NCBI GenBank assembly: GCA_019240475.1
Contig: JAFAYI010000037.1
Coordinates: forward strand, 43,494 to 107,493
From: Acidobacteriaceae bacterium
Lineage (GTDB): Bacteria > Acidobacteriota > Terriglobia > Bryobacterales > Bryobacteraceae
Length of the DNA: 64,000 nt
Direction of reading: 5' to 3'
Each line of letters begins with the position of its first letter. The stretch's first letter is position 1. Shown piece by piece: positions 35,045-42,591 of this stretch. The notes beneath the pieces were generated by a model. That model made no database searches. It was not told the origin of the DNA and was given only the letters and a program-made list of their open reading frames with translations. A program made the position numbers and the translations under genes.

Positions 35045-35692
35045 ATGGGGGTAGCACTACTCAAGGCTGAAGGCATCTCGTCCTTGCTACCTGTTAGTGG
35101 CTATGAAATCTTTAAGATCCTTAGCACTGCTGTTTTTGATCTAGACACCCGCAACGGATCGAAGAAAAGGAAAGGACGGGTACGCTCCAGCTTCACTGAG
35201 AACGAATTGCGGAACTTTATCAAGACCCGAGCGCTTCCGACAACTTTCCAATACGAGCTGCGAGTAGCCGGAGACATTCCATGCCCGATACAAACGAGTC
35301 AACGGAGAATCGATTACGTCTGGCTGAAACTCGATGCTCAGAAGCCAACAAATCTTACCGACGTCCCGGCGACCTGCGAATTGAAGGGTCCAGCGCGACC
35401 TACCGTCTGGGAGGGCAACCAGAACTGGTACGACAAGCCAGGAAAGCGGGAACCGAAGGGCTTAAAGCCGGATATCTGTAAGCAACGCGCACGATCTAAG
35501 ATGAGCCCAAGTACCGAACACTATGTGTTTTGGGTCCTTGAACGACCAGATAGAAGTCAGGAGGTGGCAGTGGCGCTTTCCCGGCTTTGTAACAGGTTAA
35601 GTCAGGACGTGCCTCAGACTCGCTTGATCGAATACGCAAGACAGCATCTGTCAGGACTCTGGTTGTTTTATTTTGGTGTCACCCCTGAATGA
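35045..35692 (+). CDS. Hypothetical protein, possible PD-(D/E)XK nuclease fold
   Basis: A 215-residue protein without a signal or membrane segment. It has a spacing like a PD-(D/E)XK nuclease: Glu71 (QYELRVAG), Asp90 (RRIDYVWLKLD) and Glu112-x-Lys114 (ATCELKGPARP). The rest is basic (KKRKGRVR, KPGKREPKGLKPD). In two lines counted here (35101-35220) G+C is 25/60 and 28/60, below the surrounding genes, and codon endings are less C-rich, pointing to horizontal transfer. It may be a degenerate restriction or repair nuclease; the assignment rests on one motif and is weak. It follows the NtrC-type gene by 51 nt and is convergent with the next gene. Confidence 0.55.
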   Translation: MGVALLKAEGISSLLPVSGYEIFKILSTAVFDLDTRNGSKKRKGRVRSSFTENELRNFIKTRALPTTFQYELRVAGDIPCPIQTSQRRIDYVWLKLDAQKPTNLTDVPATCELKGPARPTVWEGNQNWYDKPGKREPKGLKPDICKQRARSKMSPSTEHYVFWVLERPDRSQEVAVALSRLCNRLSQDVPQTRLIEYARQHLSGLWLFYFGVTPE

Positions 35693-35707
35693 TGATCTGA
35701 AATAAGA

Positions 35708-36478
35708 TCACTCCCGGATCTCACCAGGAATCCCTTGCCGCTGCCGAACCGCTAGCCCGTCCAGCGACTCGACCCGCGCAAAACCTTCAGGAACGGTAAA
35801 CACCTCCGGCCCTAAAGCGGTTGTGCAAAGCTCAATCAAGCGATAGTGCAGCCATGGCCGCGGCTCTCCGGATCCTTCTGCAACTCGCGTTTCCACGTCC
35901 ACCGGAAAACCCCAGTGCTCAATTCCGGTGTGACGAATGAGTTCGCCCGGTCCGCCAATGTGAGATGGCCGCCTGTTATCGCAAAGTTCCGGCTGAACGG
36001 CCTCAAGCGACGGTAAGGAGAGGAACCAACCCTCTTCCACCGAAATCAACTCGCACAAGCCGAGTTCCGGCAAAGGAGAGCGGTGCTCTCGAATTCGAAT
36101 TCTTCTGGCTCCATGGCCCAACAGGCTCTTTGTCTGGCCCAGATCTTCGGCCTGCCGATCAACGGCAATCCTCGCAGCGGGGTACGAGCCTACATGATAG
36201 GTTGCTCTCACGCTGGAGCCTGCGGTCCCGCACTCCCGATCCGTATATGCCCGCCGTAGCCAATCAATCTCAATTCGCGTGTGCAGCGTCTCATCTAGGA
36301 TGACCGATCTCTGCGCCTCCCAGCCGGCTTCGGAAATAGCCGTTCGGGTTAGATTTGAATCGAATCTTTGACGCGCCCCGTCTGCATACCTTCTAAGGCG
36401 GCTGATCCCGTTACCGGACACCGATTGTTCGATGTACATCACGCCGCCCACGCCCACAACCCAGTTATCGCCGCTCAA
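35708..36478 (-). CDS. Hypothetical protein, possibly 5'-truncated
   Basis: A 256-residue frame starting at TTG, with the first ATG at 36439. The last 70 residues (HWGFPVDVETRV, RPWLHYRLIEL, FTVPEGFARVE) resemble the ends of exported acidobacterial proteins that finish in a [FL]xxPxGF-like strand. There is no signal peptide, and the frame stays open upstream past 36600 without an ATG, into the region of a small membrane gene. Either the real start is a non-ATG codon or the 5' part has been lost. Base composition is nearer to the window average than that of the preceding gene. The function is unknown. Confidence 0.5.
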   Translation of the reverse strand: MSGDNWVVGVGGVMYIEQSVSGNGISRLRRYADGARQRFDSNLTRTAISEAGWEAQRSVILDETLHTRIEIDWLRRAYTDRECGTAGSSVRATYHVGSYPAARIAVDRQAEDLGQTKSLLGHGARRIRIREHRSPLPELGLCELISVEEGWFLSLPSLEAVQPELCDNRRPSHIGGPGELIRHTGIEHWGFPVDVETRVAEGSGEPRPWLHYRLIELCTTALGPEVFTVPEGFARVESLDGLAVRQRQGIPGEIRE

Positions 36479-36498
36479 CCGGACCGTCTTACGCGCCG

Positions 36499-36579
36499 CT
36501 AACAGTGATGTGTAAACAGCGCGATCAGAATGATAAATGGAATCGGCACGCCCAAGAAATATAAGAGAACTGAACGCAT
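36499..36579 (-). CDS. 26-residue single-helix membrane peptide
   Basis: A short frame with strong support. ATG 36579 follows AAAGGGGAG on the minus strand with 8-9 nt spacing. The product is almost entirely one membrane helix: an Arg near the start, then YFLGVPIPFIILIALF, then a polar THHC end and TAG. It begins 27 nt after the stop of the multi-pass membrane gene, so the two are probably co-transcribed. Size, ribosome-binding site and hydrophobic pattern argue against chance. The function is unknown; tiny proteins of this kind often bind a membrane partner. Confidence 0.65.
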   Translation of the reverse strand: MRSVLLYFLGVPIPFIILIALFTHHC

Positions 36580-36606
36580 TTAGTTGATCTCCCCTTTGCC
36601 CGCGAA

Positions 36607-37443
36607 TTAGACTGCCTTCATCTCATCGCGCTGCCTGCCGCCCATCGTCGCGGCATAGCTGGCGCAAAAAGCGCCAATCAAGAGCGCTAAGAACGTCCAC
36701 AGCAGCAATCGCGCAGTCGCCTTGCGAGCCGCATCGGCCGCTTCGCGCGCCTGCCGCACGACATCGTCTACCCGCGCGCCTGCTTCGTTCGAACTTATTC
36801 CCGTGCGCGCGCTCACCAGCCGGGCCAGGTAACTTCGGTCCGCCGCTCCTACCTCTCCCTGCCGAAGCGCATTCGCCAAAACGGTCGCCGCCTCACCCCT
36901 CATCCCACTATCATCGGCGTTCGCCGCCGTTCCCGCGGTCTCCGGGCCGCCGCCCGCTGCCGGCCGAAACAGCATATCCGTAAAGTACGCGCTTTCCGCG
37001 CCCCCAGGCTCCACGCTCGCCGCCGCTCCCACCATCGCCGTCGCCGCCGACCCGAGAAACGCCGCGGTGATCACCACCGCCACGGCCCACACCAGGAACC
37101 CATGCGCCGTGTCGCGAAAATACACCTCATGCGTGTGAATTGCCGCCCATTTCGTGCGCAACCGCCCCGCCAGATATCCGCCCATCCCGGAAGCCACAAT
37201 CTGGATGACAATCAACCAGGCAATCGCTCCCGCGCCTGCCGCCGCCGTCGACACGCCCGCGTTCGACCACGGCGACACCGTCAACAACCCGAATCCCCCG
37301 CCGAGCGCCAGCAGCGTAAGGGACAACGCCGCAGTCACAAACGCGCCCGCCAGCACCGCCGCCCAAGAAACTCCCGACGAGTGCGCTTCACGGTTCCAAA
37401 CCTCCGAGCCCGCGTAAGCGCCGGCCCCTGTCGTCTGTTGCAT
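36607..37443 (-). CDS. Multi-pass membrane protein (YrzE/PhnA-like group)
   Basis: A 278-residue protein with five or so helices: two at about 26-75 (WAAVLAGAFVTAALSLTLLAL), one at 80-100, one at 115-140, and the last at about 247-266 (LLLWTFLALLIGAFCASYAA). A long loop (145-245) is rich in Ala and Gly. The opening SGVSWAAVLAGAFVTAAL resembles small YrzE/PhnA-like membrane proteins of unknown role. It starts 130 nt from the divergent acyltransferase-like gene. The 26-residue membrane peptide follows downstream. No enzymatic motif is visible. Confidence 0.7.
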   Translation of the reverse strand: MQQTTGAGAYAGSEVWNREAHSSGVSWAAVLAGAFVTAALSLTLLALGGGFGLLTVSPWSNAGVSTAAAGAGAIAWLIVIQIVASGMGGYLAGRLRTKWAAIHTHEVYFRDTAHGFLVWAVAVVITAAFLGSAATAMVGAAASVEPGGAESAYFTDMLFRPAAGGGPETAGTAANADDSGMRGEAATVLANALRQGEVGAADRSYLARLVSARTGISSNEAGARVDDVVRQAREAADAARKATARLLLWTFLALLIGAFCASYAATMGGRQRDEMKAV

Positions 37444-37573
37444 CCCAGATTCCCTCCTGTCGGCTTTCTTCCAGCTCTACTCCCACGCAATTGGACTTCG
37501 GGCGCTAAGGTTCATTTCCTGTTTTCCTCGATCAGCGAATTCTTGCTTCATGGACACTATCTTTTAGCGCAAG

Positions 37574-39313
37574 ATGCCCACCCTCGACCCTCGCGAGCGC
37601 ACCCGCCTGCTCTACGAAGACGTCCCCGGCTGCCCGTCGCCCGCCTTCTTCGATCCCGCCGCCCTCCACGATGTGAAAGCCTTCCAAGCCCTCGGAGTCA
37701 CACTGAATTCTGCCTCGAACGCCATCCTCAAAGCCGCTCACCGGCTCGGCACGCCCGGCGTCCGCCAAGCCTCGATCCAGCACCTTCTCCGCACAGTCAA
37801 TCTCCGCAACAATTACTTTGCGCCGGTCATGTCCGCCACCGCCGCCATCGAAGATCATCCCTCCGCCATAGACCCCCTGCACCGCGCCGCCGCGCTTGTC
37901 GCCGCCGCGCGAGCCATGTATCTCGACATCGTCTCCGGCAATTTTCCGCCCGATCGCTACGGCGCCGCTCCGCTCGAAATGGGCCAATACCCCAATCTTT
38001 TTTCGACGAATATCATCCACGACGGTCAACACTTTTGCCTTTTTAAAAGCACCCTCGCTTCGCAAGTCACCGTCCTGCGCTCAGGCCACCTCTACTCACT
38101 AAGTTTCGAAGCTTTGCCTGCGGCGTGGCCCGCCCCCGATGTCCTCAGCGCTCTCCTCCAAATACCTGCCTCGAACGCCGCCATACCCGCCGCTCTCATC
38201 TCCGCCGCGAAGCCATCCACTCAAGCCCGAGCCTGGGCCGAGCTGCGCAACCATCCCACAGGCGCCCCCTCGCTCGACTCCCTGCGCCACAGCTTTCTCA
38301 CCCTCTGCCTCGATCTCGACCTCTCGCCCTCCTCCGCCGCCGAAGCCGCCGCTCTCGCCCAAAGCGGCAACCCCGGTAACCGCTGGTTTAACTCCGCGCT
38401 TCAGATCGTCGTGTTCGGAAATTCGAAAGCTTGCTTGCTCTTCAATTTCAACGCTTATCTCGATGGCAACGTCCAGATGCGCGCCGCAAGCGAAATCTCG
38501 AAGCGAGCCGTCACCGTCGCTTCCACGCCCACGGCCGCCGTCAACCCGACCGCCTCCACGCCCGAAGAACTCCCGCTTCCCGTGCCGCCCGCCTTACTCG
38601 CCCGTGCCGCCAAAGACCTCGCCGGCATCACCCATACCCAGCAGTCGACCTTCGAACTCCCCGGCTTCGGCCGCGCATTCTTCTCCTCTCGCGGTCTAGA
38701 CCCCGTCCCTGCTTTCGTCGCGGCCCTGCAACTCGCCGTGTTCCGCCTCACCGGCCGTTTCGCCCGTATCCGTCAGCTCCTCGCCATGTCGAAATATCGC
38801 TCCATGGATCTGGTGACCGCCTCCGTCAGCACGCGCCAGATGCTCGATTTCATCGAGTGCATGCGCCATCCATCTTGCCCCCGCGAGCTCAAACAGGCCT
38901 GCCTCGGCGAAGCCATCGCTTCTCAGACCGCCGTCTGCCGCGCCGCCCGCCGCTACTTCCCGGCCTTCCGCGCGCAAATGCTCTTAGCCGAAAAGAGCGC
39001 CGGTATTCGCCGCGCCTATATCCGCGCCGTCGTCAAGATCGCCAAACTTCTCCTCCGCGCCCTCGGCCTCGCCCACTTCGGCCGCGAAGACATCCTCATC
39101 TCCCATCCCGCTATCTACAAAGAGGTCCCCATCATCGGCCGTCCCGGCATCTGCTTGCCCTATCTCCGCTACTTCGGCGTCCACTACCAGATCCTCGACT
39201 CCTCCATCACCCTTACCTGGATGCCCTCGACGCACTGGAACATCCCCACCACCGCCCTCACCCAAGCCCTCGCCGACAGCCTGAACGACATGGCCGGCAT
39301 AACGGACCCGTGA
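37574..39313 (+). CDS. Choline/carnitine acyltransferase-like protein lacking the catalytic His
   Basis: A 579-residue protein related to carnitine/choline O-acyltransferases, which move acyl groups between CoA and carnitine. The core block NRWF begins at residue 269 (GNRWFNSALQIVVFG), and GFGRAFFSSRGLDPVPAFVAALQLAVFRLTG-like sequence at about 370-400 matches the CoA-side helix (quoted in two halves: GFGRAFFSSRGLD and FVAALQLAVFRLTG). The family's catalytic EH pair lies 23-24 residues after the Asn of NRW; here those positions read N and F (FNFNAYLDG). The catalytic His therefore seems absent, and a conserved Asp after NRWF is Asn. It may be a binding protein or use another mechanism. There is no signal peptide. 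Confidence 0.72.
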   Translation: MPTLDPRERTRLLYEDVPGCPSPAFFDPAALHDVKAFQALGVTLNSASNAILKAAHRLGTPGVRQASIQHLLRTVNLRNNYFAPVMSATAAIEDHPSAIDPLHRAAALVAAARAMYLDIVSGNFPPDRYGAAPLEMGQYPNLFSTNIIHDGQHFCLFKSTLASQVTVLRSGHLYSLSFEALPAAWPAPDVLSALLQIPASNAAIPAALISAAKPSTQARAWAELRNHPTGAPSLDSLRHSFLTLCLDLDLSPSSAAEAAALAQSGNPGNRWFNSALQIVVFGNSKACLLFNFNAYLDGNVQMRAASEISKRAVTVASTPTAAVNPTASTPEELPLPVPPALLARAAKDLAGITHTQQSTFELPGFGRAFFSSRGLDPVPAFVAALQLAVFRLTGRFARIRQLLAMSKYRSMDLVTASVSTRQMLDFIECMRHPSCPRELKQACLGEAIASQTAVCRAARRYFPAFRAQMLLAEKSAGIRRAYIRAVVKIAKLLLRALGLAHFGREDILISHPAIYKEVPIIGRPGICLPYLRYFGVHYQILDSSITLTWMPSTHWNIPTTALTQALADSLNDMAGITDP

Positions 39314-39394
39314 TTACGGTATGTCTATCTGCCCCTGTGTCTAGGGCGCTGCATGTGCGGCACTCGGGACCAAGATAGACTGATCCTAGCCATC

Positions 39395-39598
39395 GTGAAA
39401 TTCCGCATACTCCTCGAATTCGATCCCGTCGTCGGAAGCTTTTCCGCAGTCTGCCCGGAACTTCCCGGCTGTGCCTCCGCCGGAGATACCGAAGACGAGG
39501 CCCGCCGCAATATCGAAGAAGCCATCAAGCTCTATTTAGCGCCCTCCGATATCGACTTGCCACGTCACGCAAAACTCGTCGAGGTAACGATTGGGTGA
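39395..39598 (+). CDS. hicB: HicB-type antitoxin
   Basis: The start is set at GTG 39395 (KFRILLEFDP follows), giving 67 residues; a longer in-frame ATG reading adds 14 unrelated residues. The sequence is a partial RNase-H-like HicB fold: YxxxFPDLPGC-like FSAVCPELPGCASAGDTEDEA (quoted as FSAVCPELPG and CASAGDTEDE) and NIEEAIKLYL. It has no extra DNA-binding domain, so it is the short form. HicB binds and silences HicA. Its stop overlaps the hicA start by 8 nt. Confidence 0.75.
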   Translation: MKFRILLEFDPVVGSFSAVCPELPGCASAGDTEDEARRNIEEAIKLYLAPSDIDLPRHAKLVEVTIG

Positions 39599-39818
39599 GC
39601 GTGGCGCCCCTCGCCTGACCGCGGACCAAGTAATAGGCACTTTAAAGCATCATGGATTCCTGTTGGTCGGCCAGTCTGGAAGCCATCAGAAGTGGCGCAA
39701 CGCTACAACCGGCAAACAAGTAATCGTCGCCTTCCATCGTGGTCGCGTGCTCCCTCTCGGAACTATGCGTTCAATCATCGAGGGCAGCGGGATTCCCCGC
39801 GATGAATGGATGCGTTAG
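39591..39818 (+). CDS. hicA: HicA-type mRNA interferase toxin
   Basis: A 75-residue double-stranded-RNA-binding-fold toxin that cleaves mRNA. The fold's landmarks are visible: LTADQVIGTLKHHGFLLVGQ, the catalytic His in QSGSHQKWRN, VIVAFHRGR and PLGTMRSIIEGSGIP. The start codon is TTG within the end of hicB; no ATG is available in frame. The hicB-before-hicA order is common. The pair sits between the acyltransferase-like gene and the convergent hexosaminidase gene, 17 nt from its stop. Confidence 0.78.
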   Translation: MGERGAPRLTADQVIGTLKHHGFLLVGQSGSHQKWRNATTGKQVIVAFHRGRVLPLGTMRSIIEGSGIPRDEWMR

Positions 39819-39835
39819 TAGACCCCTCCCCCTAA

Positions 39836-42061
39836 CTACTGATCGTCCTCCCCCGTCTCCTTCGGCGCCTGCACTCCCGGCCCCGCCACCGCATCCACCA
39901 GCTTCTCGACCCCCGGCGCGATCTGTATCAGCAAATCGCCCTTCCGCTTCGCCGCCTCCGCAACCGCCGTCTGCGTCCGCGCCTTCCAGTCTCCCGGCGC
40001 CCCGCCTGATGCCGCGGCCCCACCCGAGCCCCCCGCATCCAAATACCCCAGCGCTTCTTCGCCCGCGCGGCACAATACCGCCAGCGCATCCGCCGCCGCC
40101 AGGTTCTCGCTCAATAGCGTCTCGGTCTGCAGCATCGGCCGCACCCGATCGATATTCTGCCCCCACTCCGTCAGCCGCTTTCGCAGCGCCGCCCCATCCC
40201 GCTGCCCCTGCGGCAGCGCCAAATACCGATCCACTTCCTCCCGAAACTCCCGCGCCCCATTGCTCTCCGGCGGAATCGCATCCACCAGCCGATTGAACGG
40301 AACAAAAATGTCGTACCGCTCCGCATGCCGCGCATAGCCCTTCACCGGCTCCATCACCGACGCGAATTCATCCAACGGTCCCACCGGCAAATCGCCCGCC
40401 AGCCGCATCCGCATCAACTCAAGACTCGACCGCTGCGTCAACCCCAGCCACTCGAGCCACCGATTCGTCACCGCCATGCGCTGATACATCGACACCGGAT
40501 CGGTCACCGACTCCGGCGACCAGAATCGCTCCGCAATCGCCGCCAGCCGCGGCCAAAGTTTCGCATCCAGATTCTCCGCCGTCGCCAGCTCTTCCCACAT
40601 CGCCGCCTCGCCCCCCAATATCAGCTTCTGTTGCTCCGGCGTCAACGCCCCCGGTATCGGCGCGTTCTTCTTCTGCAATCGCTCGATAGTCTCTTGCGGC
40701 AGCTTCATCGGGTCCACTGCATAATGCTTCGACGCCGGCTGCATCAGGTCCAGGTAATAGCCCGCCGACAACAGCCCTTGATACCCCTCGCGCGCCGCCT
40801 GCCACAACGACTCCTGCCCGCGCCACGACTGAATCACCACGCTCTTGGGCAGCCCCGGCGTCAGCACTTCGTCCCAGCCCTCCATGTGCTTGTGATGCCG
40901 CGTGACAATCTTCAACAATCGCTGGTTGAAATAGGTCTGCAGCGCCGCGCCATCCGCCAGACGATGCGCCGCCATGAACGCCCGAATGCGCGTGTTCTGG
41001 TTCCACTCCTTCGGGTCCACTTCGTCGCCGCCGATATGAAAATACTCGTCCGGAAACAGCTTCGCCATCTCCCCCACGAAGCCATCCAAAAACTTGTACG
41101 TCGATTCCTTCGTCGGATCGATCAACGACCCGAAAATGCCCGCCCCGCGCACAATCTGATACGGCGGCGCATGCGTGCCCAACTGCGGATACCCCGGCAG
41201 CCAACTCGCCGCATGCCCCGGCATGTCGAACTCCGGCACGATCCGTATCCCGCGCTCCCGCGCATACGCGATCATCCCGCGCACCTCCGCCTGCGTGTAA
41301 TACATCCCGTCCGACCCCTCCTGCGCCAGCCGCGGATACTTCTTGCTCTCGATGCGAAATCCTTGATCGTCGGAAAGGTGCCAGTGCAGCACGTTCAGCT
41401 TCACCGCCGCCATGCCGTCCAGCGTCCGCCGCACTCCCTCCACCGGAATGAAGTGTCTCGAAACGTCGAGCGATAGTCCGCGCCACTCGAAACGCGGCTC
41501 GTCCCGAATCGTCACATCCGGCACGCTGAATCCCGCCGCTGTCGCCCCACTCGCCCCCGCTGAGCCGGCGTCTGTTGAACCAGCGCCCGCTGAGCCGGCG
41601 CCTTTTGAGCCGACTTCTGTTGAACTGGTGTTCTCCTGCACCAACTGCAGAAACGTCTCTATCCCGCGCAACACGCCCAACGGCCGATCCGCCGAAATCC
41701 GCACCCGCCCGTTCGAACATTCGAGCGAATACCGCTCATCGTCCCCCAGCCTCTGCGGCGCTCCATGATCCTTGCTCTCCACCACGATCGTGAGCGTTGC
41801 GCTTTGCCCTGCGGCCGCAACACGCGGCAACAGCGGAATGCCTGTCTGCCTGGTCAACCTCTCGAAGATGCGCTCCACCGCCGCCGTCACCCGCCCATCC
41901 GTCGCGCCGCCGCCCGAAACCGAAACGCTAAAACCGCTACCGATCGCAACCGCTCCCGGCTGCACCGAAACGCTCGCGGGCCAAGGCATCAAAGCCGGCT
42001 GGACCTGGCACAACACAACGCTGGAACCTACCGCAAAGAACGTGAGTAATCGAGTCAGCAT
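39836..42061 (-). CDS. Exported beta-N-acetylhexosaminidase (GH20)
   Basis: A 741-residue exported glycoside hydrolase that removes terminal beta-linked N-acetylhexosamine. A signal peptide (residues 1-18) precedes the GH20b N-terminal domain (about 20-145). The (beta/alpha)8 domain begins near 187 (RFEWRGLSLDVSRHF). The catalytic pair is Asp346-Glu347 in FHIGGDEVDP. Other landmarks are LHWHLSDDQGFRIE and EFDMPGHAASWL. A 30-residue Gly/Ala/Ser insert (about 146-175) separates the two domains. ATG 42061 is chosen over a TTG three bases earlier. It would act on chitin, peptidoglycan or glycoprotein fragments. The C-terminal 150 residues are helical and of unknown role. Confidence 0.9.
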   Translation of the reverse strand: MLTRLLTFFAVGSSVVLCQVQPALMPWPASVSVQPGAVAIGSGFSVSVSGGGATDGRVTAAVERIFERLTRQTGIPLLPRVAAAGQSATLTIVVESKDHGAPQRLGDDERYSLECSNGRVRISADRPLGVLRGIETFLQLVQENTSSTEVGSKGAGSAGAGSTDAGSAGASGATAAGFSVPDVTIRDEPRFEWRGLSLDVSRHFIPVEGVRRTLDGMAAVKLNVLHWHLSDDQGFRIESKKYPRLAQEGSDGMYYTQAEVRGMIAYARERGIRIVPEFDMPGHAASWLPGYPQLGTHAPPYQIVRGAGIFGSLIDPTKESTYKFLDGFVGEMAKLFPDEYFHIGGDEVDPKEWNQNTRIRAFMAAHRLADGAALQTYFNQRLLKIVTRHHKHMEGWDEVLTPGLPKSVVIQSWRGQESLWQAAREGYQGLLSAGYYLDLMQPASKHYAVDPMKLPQETIERLQKKNAPIPGALTPEQQKLILGGEAAMWEELATAENLDAKLWPRLAAIAERFWSPESVTDPVSMYQRMAVTNRWLEWLGLTQRSSLELMRMRLAGDLPVGPLDEFASVMEPVKGYARHAERYDIFVPFNRLVDAIPPESNGAREFREEVDRYLALPQGQRDGAALRKRLTEWGQNIDRVRPMLQTETLLSENLAAADALAVLCRAGEEALGYLDAGGSGGAAASGGAPGDWKARTQTAVAEAAKRKGDLLIQIAPGVEKLVDAVAGPGVQAPKETGEDDQ

Positions 42062-42063
42062 CA

Positions 42064-42075
42064 ATTGTTAACAAT
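42064..42075. promoter_or_regulatory. Perfect 12-bp palindrome directly before the hexosaminidase gene
   Basis: ATTGTTAACAAT reads the same on both strands and sits 2 nt upstream of the ATG, over the ribosome-binding area. A repressor or RNA-level role is possible, but a single short palindrome in a gap may be chance. Confidence 0.25.
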
Positions 42076-42280
42076 ACCCCGCCGCCTTGAGCGTTCGCCG
42101 CCGAATGCGGCCTCCGCCCCAGAAATGCGCGAAGAGGCTCTGCCGGCGCCCCGAACGGACAAGGGCCCTCGCTCAAGATCCAGCCGGTGAGCTTCAGTAC
42201 TAATGTAAATTGAGTTACTATCGCCAGCCCGGGCTGCCGAGACGGTTCGCCTCTCGCGAGACGGTCAGTGGCCGATAAGC

Positions 42281-42310
42281 AAAAGAAAATGCTCATTCTC
42301 TCGAATGAGC
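42281..42310 (-). terminator. Strong Rho-independent terminator
   Basis: Read on the minus strand, GCTCATTC (42310-42303), a four-base loop and GAATGAGC (42298-42291) form a perfect 8-bp hairpin, followed at once by ATTTTCTTTT. It lies 282 nt beyond the stop of the membrane-protein gene downstream of secA, an unusually long distance if that operon is what it terminates. Confidence 0.75.
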
Positions 42311-42329
42311 ACTTTCTCTCCTTACCAGG

Positions 42330-42347
42330 CCCTTGGCGCACCAAGGG
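42330..42347 (-). ncRNA. Second hairpin of a possible structured small RNA
   Basis: CCCTTGG (42330-42336) and CCAAGGG (42341-42347) form a perfect 7-bp stem with a four-base loop, 20 nt before the terminator stem on the minus strand. Two compact hairpins ending in a U-run is the usual form of a bacterial small RNA, or of a structured mRNA tail. I recognise no known RNA family. Confidence 0.35.
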
Positions 42348-42591
42348 TTACGTTTGATGGGAGAATCAGATTCAACGGCATCGCAACCGTCAAAACCTGT
42401 TTGTGATTGGAGTGTAGGGCGTGACGGTGGTGAAGTCAAGGGCATTTTTCCGGCTTTCCAAAGCTTCCTGTAAGTACCTCCGTACAAACCATTTACGGCT
42501 GAACATGTTTCCGGCGTGCGAGCCCGCGCCCCTCCCTATACCCTGTCACGCACATTCCGTTAAATCGGCTAAGTCGCTAATATTCTATAAC

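Larger units (their letters stand above)
42065..42591. other. Intergenic region between GH20 and membrane-protein genes
   Basis: This 527-nt stretch has no convincing gene. A 64-codon minus-strand frame (42293-42487) ends inside the terminator hairpin and has no recognisable similarity or good ribosome-binding site. The region contains palindromes ATTGTTAACAAT (42064-42075) and CAGCCCGGGCTG (42225-42236), a hairpin at 42330-42347 and a terminator at 42281-42310. It probably contains the 3' untranslated region or a small RNA of the minus-strand unit, and the promoter of the GH20 gene. Confidence 0.5.

Noticed and set aside
39353..39394. Longer hicB start at an upstream ATG
   Set aside because: The extra 14 residues do not fit the HicB fold, which begins with KFRILLEF after the GTG at 39395.
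40325..41476. 383-codon plus-strand open frame
   Set aside because: It is antisense to the GH20 gene and dominated by Arg, His and Leu; GH20 catalytic motifs lie on the other strand.
42293..42487. 64-codon minus-strand frame in the 42-kb gap
   Set aside because: It ends inside a terminator hairpin, has no good ribosome-binding site, and its sequence is not recognisable.
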